DNA of 21,379 nt from CALIZF01 sp046292445 (GCA_046292445.1 JBKBQT010000037.1:1-21379); one strand, 5' to 3'; shown: positions 6,594-14,303, counted from the stretch's first letter. The notes: a model not told the origin generated them from the letters alone. Made by a program: numbers and translations.

Positions 6594-8738
6594 TCAGGCG
6601 TCGGCCGCCTCTTCGCGCCGCTTTTCGCTGATCTCTTCGCCGGTTTCCTGATCGACCATCTTCATCCCGAGCCGGACCTTGCCCCGCTCGTCGAAGCCGA
6701 GCAGCTTGACCTTGACCTCCTGCCCTTCCTTGAGCAGCTCGTTCGGGTGGTTCAGCCGCTTGGACGCGATCTGGCTGACATGCACCAGCCCGTCGCGCTT
6801 GCCGAAGAAATTCACGAACGCGCCGAAATCCACCAGCTTGACCACGCGGCCGGTGTAGATCTTGCCTTCCTCCGGCTCGGCGACGATCGACCAGATCAGG
6901 TCATGCGCCTTGCGGATCGCCTCGGCCGAGTTGGACGCGATCTTGATCACGCCGTCATCGCTGATGTCGACCTTGGCGCCCGAAACCTCCACGATCTCGC
7001 GGATGACCTTGCCGCCCGAACCGATCACTTCCCGGATCTTGTCGGTGGGGATCGTCAGCGTCTCGATCTTGGGCGCATACTGGCTGAAGGCCTGGGCCGA
7101 GGTGAGCGCCTTGGACATCTCGCCGAGGATGTGCATCCGGCCCTCCTTCGCCTGTGCGAGGGCCTTTTCCATGATTTCCGGCGTGATGCCGGCCACCTTG
7201 ATGTCCATTTGCAGCGAGGTGATCCCGCTTGCCGTCCCGGCCACCTTGAAGTCCATGTCGCCGAGGTGATCCTCGTCGCCGAGGATGTCCGTCAGGATCG
7301 CATAGCGCCCGTCCTCTTCGAGGATCAGGCCCATCGCCACGCCCGCCACCGGCGCCTTGAGCGGCACGCCGGCATCCATCATCGACAGCGAGGCGCCGCA
7401 GACGGTGGCCATCGAGGACGAGCCGTTCGATTCCGTGATCTCCGAGACCACGCGGATCGTGTAGGGGAAATCGGTCGGCGCGGGCAGGACGGCCTGCAGC
7501 GCGCGCCAGGCAAGCTTGCCATGGCCGATCTCGCGCCGCCCGGGCGGGCCGAACCGGCCGACCTCGCCCACGCAATAGGGCGGGAAGTTGTAGTGCAGCA
7601 GGAAGTTCATCTTGGACGTGCCGGTCAGCGCATCCACGAACTGCTCGTCCTCGCCGGTGCCCAGCGTGGTGACCAGAAGCCCTTGCGTCTCGCCCCGCGT
7701 GAACAGCGCCGATCCGTGGGTCCGCGGCAGCACGCTCGTCTCGCAGACGATCGGGCGCACCGTTCTGGTATCGCGCCCGTCGATGCGGGCACCGCCGTTG
7801 ATGATATCGCCGCGCAGGATCGCGGATTCGAGCTTCTTGATCGCCGGGCCGAGGTTCTCGTCCTTGCGGTCTTCCTCCGGCAGGGCGGCCTTGATCGCCT
7901 CGACTGCCGCCGTGATCGCGTTGGTGCGTTCCTGCTTGTCGCGGATGGCGAAGGCGGCGCGCATCTGCGCCTCGCCGGCGGCCTTCACGCGGCCGTAGAG
8001 GGCCGAATAGTCGGGGGGCGTGAAGTCGAAGGGTTCCTTTGCGGCATCCTCGGCAAAGTCGATGATCATGTCGATCACCGGCTGGATCGAGGCATGGGCG
8101 AACTTCACCGCGCCCAGCATCTCGGCCTCCGAAAGCTCATAGGCCTCCGATTCCACCATCATCACCGCTTCGCGCGTGCCGGCCACGACCAGATCGAGCC
8201 GCTGTTCGGGGTTCTCGCGCAGCTTCATCATGTCGTCGCAGGACGGGTTGAGCACGTATTGCCCGTTCACATAGCCTACGCGGCAGGCCGCAATCGGCCC
8301 CATGAACGGCGCGCCCGAGATCGTCAGCGCGGCCGAAGCGGCGATCATCGCGACCATGTCGGGTTCGTTCACCAGGTCATGGCTCAGAACGGTGCAGATG
8401 ATGAGCACCTCGTTCTTGAACCCTTCGACGAACAGCGGCCGGATCGGCCGGTCGATCAGCCGCGAGGTCAGCGTTTCCTTTTCCGAGGGCCGCGCCTCGC
8501 GCTTGAAGAAGCCGCCCGGCACCTTGCCGGCCGCGTAATACCGTTCCTGGTAATGCACGGTCAGCGGAAAGAAATCCTGCCCCGGCTTGGCCGACTTGGC
8601 GAAGGTCACGTTGGCCATCACCGAGGTTTCGCCGAGCGTGGCAATGACCGACCCATCGGCCTGCCGGGCAATCTTGCCCGTTTCCAGTGTGAGCGTTTCA
8701 TTGCCCCACTGGATGGATTTCGTCGTCACGTTGAACAT
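6594..8738 (-). CDS. pnp: Polyribonucleotide nucleotidyltransferase (PNPase)
   Basis: PNPase degrades RNA 3' to 5' by phosphorolysis and is part of the RNA degradosome. The 714-residue product has the first RNase PH-like domain (about 1-230, with FFKR at 77-80), the helical linker, and the second RNase PH-like domain. Asp490, Asp496 and Lys498 in GDEDHLGDMDFK correspond to the E. coli catalytic residues. A KH domain (GSGG at 573-576) and an S1 domain (about 623-692) follow. The start at 8738 is chosen because AGGAAA precedes it and MFNVTTKSIQWG is the usual N-terminus; the frame stays open further upstream without homology. It follows rpsO after 280 bases containing hairpins, and ends before a strong terminator. 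Confidence 0.98.
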   Translation of the reverse strand: MFNVTTKSIQWGNETLTLETGKIARQADGSVIATLGETSVMANVTFAKSAKPGQDFFPLTVHYQERYYAAGKVPGGFFKREARPSEKETLTSRLIDRPIRPLFVEGFKNEVLIICTVLSHDLVNEPDMVAMIAASAALTISGAPFMGPIAACRVGYVNGQYVLNPSCDDMMKLRENPEQRLDLVVAGTREAVMMVESEAYELSEAEMLGAVKFAHASIQPVIDMIIDFAEDAAKEPFDFTPPDYSALYGRVKAAGEAQMRAAFAIRDKQERTNAITAAVEAIKAALPEEDRKDENLGPAIKKLESAILRGDIINGGARIDGRDTRTVRPIVCETSVLPRTHGSALFTRGETQGLLVTTLGTGEDEQFVDALTGTSKMNFLLHYNFPPYCVGEVGRFGPPGRREIGHGKLAWRALQAVLPAPTDFPYTIRVVSEITESNGSSSMATVCGASLSMMDAGVPLKAPVAGVAMGLILEEDGRYAILTDILGDEDHLGDMDFKVAGTASGITSLQMDIKVAGITPEIMEKALAQAKEGRMHILGEMSKALTSAQAFSQYAPKIETLTIPTDKIREVIGSGGKVIREIVEVSGAKVDISDDGVIKIASNSAEAIRKAHDLIWSIVAEPEEGKIYTGRVVKLVDFGAFVNFFGKRDGLVHVSQIASKRLNHPNELLKEGQEVKVKLLGFDERGKVRLGMKMVDQETGEEISEKRREEAADA

Positions 8739-8754
8739 CTGTCGTTTCCTGTCT

Positions 8755-8813
8755 GGAAGCGCCGACGGGCCCCTGCCCGTGCCTTCCGCTTGCATGGCGG
8801 CCCCATTGCCGCC
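8755..8813 (-). promoter_or_regulatory. Structured 5' leader of pnp (two hairpins)
   Basis: On the minus strand the leader just before the pnp ribosome-binding site folds into two hairpins. GGCGGC (8808-8813 on the minus strand) pairs with GCCGCC (8796-8801). Then ACGGGC pairs with GCCCGT (8765-8780, loop AGGG), extended after an internal loop by GGAAG/CTTCC (8783-8787 with 8755-8759). In E. coli, pnp is autoregulated through RNase III cleavage of a leader hairpin followed by PNPase action; a similar role here is inference. Confidence 0.45.
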
Positions 8814-8954
8814 GCCCCCCCTCATCCTGATGCATGTGGCCGGGGGCATGGCCTCACGTCGCAGATTGCGCGGCTCTACAGGAAAAGCGATGCCGTTGAA
8901 AGGGCTGTGATGGCGCAGGCAACACGGGGCAGCAGCACCGCGAACGGCAACGGC

Positions 8955-8984
8955 AAACGCCCGCGCCGGGCGGCGCAGGCGTTT
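8955..8984 (-). terminator. Hairpin after rpsO in the rpsO-pnp spacer
   Basis: A 13-pair stem with a single G-U pair (AAACGCC... with ...GGCGTTT) closes a four-base loop, 34 bases after the rpsO stop. Only the three T of the stem end follow it, so it is a weak terminator or an RNA processing/stability element that lets some transcripts continue into pnp. The rest of the 280-base spacer holds no gene I can support. A weak promoter-like CTTTCA-N16-TGTAGA may lie further along on the minus strand. Confidence 0.55.
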
Positions 8985-9018
8985 CCGGCGCGGTTCGCCC
9001 GCGGGCCGGCGCGGTCTG

Positions 9019-9288
9019 TCAGCGGCGAAGGCCGAGCCGGGTGATGAGCGCCTGATACCGCGCCTCGTCCCGGGCCTTGACATAGTCGAGCAGCTTGCGC
9101 CGTTGGGCCACCATCATCAGCAGGCCGCGCCGGGAATGGTTGTCCTTCTTGTGCGCCTTGAAATGCTCGGTCAGCGTCGCGATCCGCGACGACAGGATAG
9201 CCACCTGAACCTCGGGCGAACCCGTGTCGCCTTCCTTGGTGGCATATTCCTTGATGAGGCGCGTCTTTTCTTCGACCGTGATCGACAT
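9019..9288 (-). CDS. rpsO: 30S ribosomal protein S15
   Basis: S15 binds 16S rRNA early in 30S assembly and contributes to a bridge to the 50S subunit. The 89-residue product matches the family length and sequence: GDTGSPEVQVAIL near the N-terminus, LTEHFKAHKKDNHSRRGLL in the middle and the RRKLLDYVK helix. GGAG lies seven bases before the ATG. It is followed by pnp on the same strand, the common rpsO-pnp arrangement, with a hairpin between them. Confidence 0.98.
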   Translation of the reverse strand: MSITVEEKTRLIKEYATKEGDTGSPEVQVAILSSRIATLTEHFKAHKKDNHSRRGLLMMVAQRRKLLDYVKARDEARYQALITRLGLRR

Positions 9289-9370
9289 CGTGTCTCCTGT
9301 CCGGATGGGGCCGGGCCGGGATGTCGTCCAGCCGGGCCGATGGGCCGCCGCCGATTGCGGCGGATGGCGG

Positions 9371-9399
9371 CGTATAGGGGAAAACAGCGGCCGGATAAA
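9371..9399 (-). promoter_or_regulatory. Possible rpsO promoter
   Basis: On the minus strand, TTTATC (9394-9399), a 17-base spacer and TATACG (9371-9376) lie about 85 bases upstream of the rpsO start. The -10 keeps TATA, but the -35 is weak. It is the best candidate between rpsO and the divergent RTX gene. Confidence 0.35.
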
Positions 9400-9555
9400 G
9401 CCCCATTCCGGCGCATTCGACGCAATCGGGACCCCTCAGGCGACACCGCGCTGGCGCCAGCGCCGCGAATCTGCCACAGTCACGGGATAATCCATGCAAG
9501 TCATGTGGTTATGCAAATTCTTGGTTAACGCCGAGACCGGCGTGGGGGTGCTGCG

Positions 9556-10587
9556 ATGCTGGGTGTTCTGAGTCTGTTCGGCCTGCTGCTTGCCGGTCTG
9601 CTCGGCGATGCCGTCATGTCCCGGATCGCGCCCGAGGGCGGGGACGAGCCGGATCCGGACCTCCCGCCCGAGGCCGAGGAAGGCGTCGAAGGCGGGGCGG
9701 GCGGCGACATGCTCGACTATGCCGGGCCTGTGCCGGGCATCGACCCCGATGGGCCGGATTCGTCCGACATCCCGCCCTTGCCTGACCCGGACCTTGTCCT
9801 GACCGGGACAGGAAATGCCGACCTGCTGGTCGGCGGGGGCGGCGCCGATACGGTCGATGGCGGCGCGGGGAACGACGGCCTCGACGGCGGCGCGGGTGAC
9901 GATGTGCTCTACGGCGGCGACGGCGACGATCAGATCAACGGCCGCACCGGCGATGACCGGGCCGAGGGCGGCGCAGGCGACGACACGATCGATGGCGAGG
10001 CGGGGGACGACACGCTTCTGGGCGGCGACGGGAACGACCGTCTGGCCGGGCACGAGGGCGATGATTCGCTTATCGGCGGGCCGGGCGACGACACCCTGCT
10101 GGGCGGCGGTGGCAACGACACGCTGGAAGGCGGGCCGGGCGACGACTGGCTGGCGGGCGGGCATGGCGACGATCTGCTGGTGGCAGGCACGGGCGCCGAT
10201 ACGCTCGACGGCGGCGAGGGGAACGATACGCTCGTCGGCGGCGCCGATCCCGGGGGGGCGGTGCGCTATCTGAACGGCGGGCCGGGCGACGACATGCTGG
10301 TGCTCGGCGGCAACGATGTCGGCACCGGCGGCGAGGGGGCGGATCTCTTTGCCATCCTCGCCGGCGGCGACGGGACGGTGCAGGTGATGGATTACGACGC
10401 GGGCGCGGATGACCTGATCGTGGTCTACGACCCCGCGGTGCACAGCGCGCCGACCCTGTCGGTCGCGCCCGGGGCGCTGCCGGGCGATGCGGTCCTGATG
10501 CTCGACGACCAGCCGGTGGCGATCATCACCGGCGGCGCCGGGCTCGACCCGGGACAGATCCGGCTTGTCTCGGCGCTCGCGGCCTAA
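9556..10587 (+). CDS. RTX-type calcium-binding repeat protein with N-terminal hydrophobic segment
   Basis: The 343-residue product starts with a hydrophobic stretch (MLGVLSLFGLLLAGLLG, 1-17) and an acidic, Pro-rich linker (25-80). A run of GGxGxDxLx nonapeptides follows (about 84-262), the Ca2+-binding parallel beta-roll typical of type I-secreted proteins. The C-terminus (about 263-343, with MDYDAGADDLIVVYD and a final GLDPGQIRLVSALAA) resembles the end of alphaproteobacterial RTX proteins, where the secretion signal lies. No enzymatic domain is visible. The hydrophobic N-terminus could be a membrane anchor and is unusual for type I substrates. GGGGG upstream of the ATG serves as ribosome-binding site. 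A GATAAT box at 9486-9491 is a possible -10. Its stop codon overlaps that of the convergent hydrolase gene. Confidence 0.85.
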   Translation: MLGVLSLFGLLLAGLLGDAVMSRIAPEGGDEPDPDLPPEAEEGVEGGAGGDMLDYAGPVPGIDPDGPDSSDIPPLPDPDLVLTGTGNADLLVGGGGADTVDGGAGNDGLDGGAGDDVLYGGDGDDQINGRTGDDRAEGGAGDDTIDGEAGDDTLLGGDGNDRLAGHEGDDSLIGGPGDDTLLGGGGNDTLEGGPGDDWLAGGHGDDLLVAGTGADTLDGGEGNDTLVGGADPGGAVRYLNGGPGDDMLVLGGNDVGTGGEGADLFAILAGGDGTVQVMDYDAGADDLIVVYDPAVHSAPTLSVAPGALPGDAVLMLDDQPVAIITGGAGLDPGQIRLVSALAA

Positions 10588-11486
10588 CGGGCGGCGGGCC
10601 GGCCAAAGAACGGCAGAAACGTCTCGATCACGGCCTGCGGCGCTTCCTCCATGGCGAAATGCCCACTGGCGCAGGACGCGTCGGTCACATCGACCGCCCA
10701 TTGCCGCCACAGCCTCGCCGGATCGCCGGTGCGCGCCGGAAACCCGCCTTCCGCCCAGAGGAACCGCACGGGCGCCGCGATCCGCCGCCCGGCCGCGCGG
10801 TCGGCCTCGTCAAGCGCCCGGTCCACCGTGGCCCCGGCGCGATAATCGGCGCACATCGCATGGATCCGTGCCGGCTCGCCCGCCTGCGCCCGGTAGCTCT
10901 CGAGCGCCTCCGCCGGAAAGGCGTCGAGTGTCTTGGCCCGCGTCCAGTTGCGCAGGCACCAGTCCACGAAGCCGACCGGATCGGCGCCGATCATCCGCTC
11001 GGGCAGGGGCGCGGGCTGGGCGAGGAACGTCCAGTGCCAGGCCGCCAGCCCGAGCGCCGCATCCCAGGCATCCCAGAAGGCCGCCGTCGGCACGACCTCG
11101 ACGATCCCGATCCGCCCGACACGCCCCGGATGGTCGAGCGCCAGCCGATAGGTCACCCGCGCGCCCCGGTCGTGGCCGAGCACATCGGCCCGCTCGATCC
11201 CGAGCGCATCCATCAGCCCCACCACATCCAGCGCCATCCGCCGCTTGGAATAGACAGTGTGCGCCTCGTCATCGGGCGGCGCATCGCTCAGCCCATACCC
11301 CCGAAGGTCGGGCACGATCACCCGCCGCCCCGCCGCCAGCGCCGGCGCGACCCGCGCCCAGCACATCCCGTTCTGCGGAAACCCGTGCAGCAGGATCAGC
11401 GGCGGTCCCTCGCCCGCCTCCTGCACCGACAGCACCACATCGCCGGTATCGATCCGCCGCCGGGTGAACCCTGCGATCTCAGCCAT
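10584..11486 (-). CDS. Alpha/beta hydrolase, fluoroacetate/haloacetate dehalogenase-like
   Basis: The 300-residue product closely follows fluoroacetate dehalogenases. It has the oxyanion motif HGFPQ (34-38), the nucleophile motif GHDRGARVTYR with Asp106, Arg107 and Arg110, and His151-Trp152 in WHWTFLAQPAPLPE. Trp181, Tyr215 and the catalytic His276 in SGHFAMEEAP follow. Compared with the Rhodopseudomonas enzyme as I remember it (Asp110, Arg111, Arg114, Asp134, His155, Trp156, Trp185, Tyr219, His280), every position matches with an offset of four, except that the charge-relay Asp134 is Glu130 here. Hydrolysis of 2-haloacids is therefore possible but not assured. The start at 11486 is set by GGAGG seven bases upstream; it overlaps the DUF1643 gene by eight bases, so the two are probably coupled. 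Confidence 0.85.
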   Translation of the reverse strand: MAEIAGFTRRRIDTGDVVLSVQEAGEGPPLILLHGFPQNGMCWARVAPALAAGRRVIVPDLRGYGLSDAPPDDEAHTVYSKRRMALDVVGLMDALGIERADVLGHDRGARVTYRLALDHPGRVGRIGIVEVVPTAAFWDAWDAALGLAAWHWTFLAQPAPLPERMIGADPVGFVDWCLRNWTRAKTLDAFPAEALESYRAQAGEPARIHAMCADYRAGATVDRALDEADRAAGRRIAAPVRFLWAEGGFPARTGDPARLWRQWAVDVTDASCASGHFAMEEAPQAVIETFLPFFGRPAAR

Positions 11487-11970
11487 CCCAATCCTCCATC
11501 CCTTGCGCGCCGGGCACATACAGCGGATGAAGTGGCGCCCCCCGCCGCGTCAGCCCAAGGCACAGCATCCGCCGCCCGCCCGCCCGCAGCATGGCCGCCA
11601 CCCCGCGCCCGGCCGTCAGCCCGCCGTTCCCCCAGCCGCACAGCACCACCGGCCCCGCCGCCGCCAGCACCGCCGCATTCCCCGGCCCGGCCGGATCGGC
11701 CGCCCGCCGCAGCACGCCCGGATCGCGCCCGCGCAGCGCGTAGAGGTTGAGCATCTCGACCCCGCCGAATCCCGCCGCCCGCGCCCGCCGCGCCACCCGC
11801 GCAAGCGTCGCATCCCCCGCCGCCTCGGTCGCGGTGGACGGGTTGAGCAGCACGGCCGTCAGCCACGCCCCCTTCCCCCAGACCTGCCGGAGCCGATAGC
11901 GATAGGCGCCGCATTCCGACAGCCAGATGGTCGAAACGGTCTCGCCTTGCCGGGCCTGACGCGCGATCAT
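11479..11970 (-). CDS. DUF1643 domain protein
   Basis: The 163-residue product has the DUF1643 hallmarks: SECGAYRYRL (18-27), LLNPSTATE (41-49) with the following GDATLARVARRA, LNLYALRGRDP (74-84), and the C-terminal LGLTRRGAPLHPLYV (138-152). The function of the family is unknown. The frame is open far upstream opposite kbl, but only the ATG at 11970 gives a family-like N-terminus; a GGGAAC about eight bases before it is a modest ribosome-binding site. It is divergent from kbl with 42 bases between start codons and overlaps the downstream hydrolase gene, suggesting a two-gene operon. Confidence 0.85.
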   Translation of the reverse strand: MIARQARQGETVSTIWLSECGAYRYRLRQVWGKGAWLTAVLLNPSTATEAAGDATLARVARRARAAGFGGVEMLNLYALRGRDPGVLRRAADPAGPGNAAVLAAAGPVVLCGWGNGGLTAGRGVAAMLRAGGRRMLCLGLTRRGAPLHPLYVPGAQGMEDWDG

Positions 11971-12012
11971 GTTGCATTGTTCCCAAGCGCCGCGCATGCC
12001 GCAAGAGGCCCG

Positions 12013-13200
12013 ATGACCCGCACCGCGTTTCTCGACCACATCACCGGCACCCTCGCCCAGATCGAGGCCGAGGGGCTCACCAAGCGCGAACGCCTCATCG
12101 CCTCGCCGCAGGGCACGCATATCCGCGTGGGCGGGCGCGACCTCCTGAACCTCTGCGCCAACAACTACCTCGGCCTCGCCGACGATCCCCGCCTGATCGC
12201 GGCGGCGAAGGCGGCGATGGACGATCACGGCTTCGGCCTTGCGTCGGTGCGGTTCATCTGCGGCACGCAAGACATCCACCGCACCCTCGAAACCCGCCTC
12301 GCCCGATTCCTGCACATGGACGATTCGATCCTCTTCGCCGCCTGTTTCGATGCAAACGGCGGGCTGTTCGAGCCGCTTCTGGGCCCCGAGGATGCGGTCG
12401 TGTCGGATGCGCTCAACCACGCGAGCATCATCGACGGCATCCGCCTCAGCAAGGCCCGCCGCTATCGCTACGCCAATGCCGACATGGCCGACCTCGCCGC
12501 GCAGCTCGCGCAGGCCCGCGCCGACGGCGCGCGGCACATCCTGATCGCCACAGACGGGGTGTTCTCGATGGACGGCACGCTTGCCCCGCTCCCCGAAATC
12601 GCCGCGCTGGCCGGGGCGCATGGCGCCCTGACCATGGTGGACGATTGCCACGCCACCGGCTTCATGGGCCCCGAGGGGCGCGGCACCCCGGCGCATTTCG
12701 GCACGAGGGTCGATATCCTGACCGGCACGCTGGGCAAGGCGCTCGGCGGCGCGCTCGGCGGCTATGTGGCGGGGCCGCAGCCGGTGATCGACCTTCTGCG
12801 CCAGCGCGCCCGCCCCTACCTCTTTTCCAACGCCCTGCCGCCCGCCATCGTCGGCGCCGCAATCGTCGCGCTCGACATCGTCGCGGCGGCCGACGGGGCC
12901 CGCGCGGCGCTCCACGCCAACGCGGCATACTGGCGCGCGAAGCTGGCCGATGCCGGCTTCACCCTCCTGCCGGGCGAGCATCCGATCATCCCGGTGATGA
13001 CCGGCGATGCCCGCGCGGCGCAGGCGATGGCGGCGGACCTTGCCGAACGCGGCGTGCATGTCGCCGGTTTCTTCTACCCGGTGGTCCCGCAAGGCCGCGC
13101 CCGCATCCGCACCCAGATGAACGCCCGCCTCACCCGCGCCGATCTCGACGTCGCGCTCGACGCCTTCCGCGCGGCGGGCCGCACCACGGGGGTCATCTGA
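12013..13200 (+). CDS. kbl: Glycine C-acetyltransferase (2-amino-3-ketobutyrate CoA ligase)
   Basis: This PLP enzyme cleaves 2-amino-3-oxobutyrate with CoA to glycine and acetyl-CoA, the second step of threonine degradation. The 395-residue product has family-typical length. It shows LCANNYLGLADDPR (47-60), SVRFICGTQDIH (78-89), SDALNHASIIDGIR (131-144), DDCHATGFMGPEGRGTP (210-226) and the PLP lysine Lys242 in TGTLGKALGG. AAGAGG precedes the ATG. It is the first gene of a two-gene operon with tdh; the tdh start shares a base with its stop (TGATG). The promoter is not obvious and must lie in or near the short divergent spacer with the DUF1643 gene. Confidence 0.97.
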   Translation: MTRTAFLDHITGTLAQIEAEGLTKRERLIASPQGTHIRVGGRDLLNLCANNYLGLADDPRLIAAAKAAMDDHGFGLASVRFICGTQDIHRTLETRLARFLHMDDSILFAACFDANGGLFEPLLGPEDAVVSDALNHASIIDGIRLSKARRYRYANADMADLAAQLAQARADGARHILIATDGVFSMDGTLAPLPEIAALAGAHGALTMVDDCHATGFMGPEGRGTPAHFGTRVDILTGTLGKALGGALGGYVAGPQPVIDLLRQRARPYLFSNALPPAIVGAAIVALDIVAAADGARAALHANAAYWRAKLADAGFTLLPGEHPIIPVMTGDARAAQAMAADLAERGVHVAGFFYPVVPQGRARIRTQMNARLTRADLDVALDAFRAAGRTTGVI

Positions 13201-14225
13201 TGCGCGCCCTGGTCAAGGCGAGACCGGAACCGGGCATCTGGATGGAGGATCGCCCCATCCCCGCCATCGGTCCCGACGACGTCCTGATCCGGGTGAGGAA
13301 AACCGGGATCTGCGGCACCGACATCCACATCTGGGCCTGGGACGACTGGGCCAGGCGCACCGTGCCCGTTCCCCTCGTGACGGGCCATGAATTCGCCGGC
13401 GAGATCGTGGAACGCGGCGCCAATGTCACCGACCTGACCGTCGGGCAGCGCTGCAGCGGCGAAGGCCACCTGATCGGCCGGCATTCGCGCCAGAGCCGCG
13501 CGGGAAAATTCCACCTCGATCCCGAAACCCGCGGCATCGGCGTCAACGAACCGGGCGCCTTCGCCGAATACCTGCGCCTGCCCGCCTTCAACGTCGTCCC
13601 CCTGCCCGACGCCATCGACGACGAGATCGGCGCCATCCTCGACCCGCTCGGCAACGCGGTCCATACCGCCCTGTCCTTCGACCTCGTGGGCGAGGATGTG
13701 CTGGTGACCGGCGCCGGCCCGATCGGGATCATGGCCGCCGCCGTCGCCCGCCATGTCGGCGCGCGGCATGTCGTGATCACCGACATCAACCCCGACCGCC
13801 TCGCGCTCGCCGTCCGTGTCGCCGATGTCACGCCCGTCAACGTCGCCACCGAGGATCTGCGCGACGTGATCGCGCGCCTCAGGATGCAGCAGGGCTTCGA
13901 CGTGGGGCTCGAGATGTCGGGTGCCCAGGCGGCGCTCGACCAGATGGTGGACAATCTCGTGATGGGCGGCCGCATCGCGCTCCTCGGCATCCCGCCGGGC
14001 AAGTCCCCGGTGGACTGGAGCCGGATCGTCTTCAAGGCCATCACCATCAAGGGCGTCTATGGCCGCGAGATCTTCGAGACCTGGTACAAGATGATCGCCA
14101 TGCTGGAAAATGGCCTCGACATCCGCCCGGTCATCACCCACCGCCTCCCCGCCGCCCGCTACGCCGAGGGGTTCGAGATCATGGCCGGCGGCAAGTCGGG
14201 CAAGATCGTCCTCGACTGGACCTGA
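13200..14225 (+). CDS. tdh: L-threonine 3-dehydrogenase, lacking the structural-zinc cysteines
   Basis: Tdh oxidises threonine to 2-amino-3-oxobutyrate with NAD+, the substrate of Kbl. The 341 residues equal the E. coli enzyme in length and follow it closely. Catalytic zinc ligands Cys38, His63 and Glu64 are present (TGICGTDIH, TGHEFAGEIV), as is the GAGPIGIMA nucleotide-binding loop and FETWYKMIAML near the end. The lobe that in E. coli carries four zinc-binding cysteines (93, 96, 99, 107) reads IGRHSRQSRAGKFHLD here, with Gly, Ser, Ser and Asp in those places. The structural zinc site is thus absent; similar sequences may be usual in alphaproteobacteria. The start overlaps the kbl stop. No strong terminator follows. 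Confidence 0.96.
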   Translation: MRALVKARPEPGIWMEDRPIPAIGPDDVLIRVRKTGICGTDIHIWAWDDWARRTVPVPLVTGHEFAGEIVERGANVTDLTVGQRCSGEGHLIGRHSRQSRAGKFHLDPETRGIGVNEPGAFAEYLRLPAFNVVPLPDAIDDEIGAILDPLGNAVHTALSFDLVGEDVLVTGAGPIGIMAAAVARHVGARHVVITDINPDRLALAVRVADVTPVNVATEDLRDVIARLRMQQGFDVGLEMSGAQAALDQMVDNLVMGGRIALLGIPPGKSPVDWSRIVFKAITIKGVYGREIFETWYKMIAMLENGLDIRPVITHRLPAARYAEGFEIMAGGKSGKIVLDWT

Positions 14226-14278
14226 AGCCGCGCGGGATCAGGGCTTGCCGGGTCATCCGTTCCGCGCCGACGCCCCGG

Positions 14279-14303
14279 CTTCATCGTTCCCCAAATACTC
14301 ATC
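14279..14303 (-). repeat. AT-rich intergenic motif of the Rhodobacterales type
   Basis: On the minus strand the segment contains GAGTATTTGGGGAACGATG, just downstream of truB and between the convergent tdh and truB stops. From memory, closely similar GAGTATTT-(T/G)-GGAAC...GAAG motifs recur after genes in Rhodobacterales genomes. Only this one copy is visible here, so the repeat status cannot be verified from the window. The remaining part of this 114-base spacer shows no clear terminator. Confidence 0.4.

Noticed and set aside
6402..9044. An 880-codon plus-strand open frame opposite pnp
   Set aside because: The minus strand encodes a complete PNPase here; the plus frame is a composition artefact and crosses the pnp terminator.
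9493..9515. Direct repeat ATGCAA with 17-base period upstream of the RTX gene
   Set aside because: Two short hexamers are not enough to claim an operator; no third copy or known binding-site match was seen.
9836..10260. Regular repeated DNA that could look like a repeat array
   Set aside because: The periodicity is 27 bases and in frame, encoding RTX nonapeptides; there are no unique spacers, so it is not a CRISPR array.
9436..10710. A 424-codon minus-strand frame over the RTX gene
   Set aside because: The repeated AVVARPA-like peptide pattern is the complement of the RTX repeat; the plus-strand frame has the family motif and a ribosome-binding site.
11971..13092. Upstream extension of the DUF1643 frame
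   Set aside because: It overlaps kbl on the other strand and carries no DUF1643-like sequence; the ATG at 11970 gives the expected protein length.
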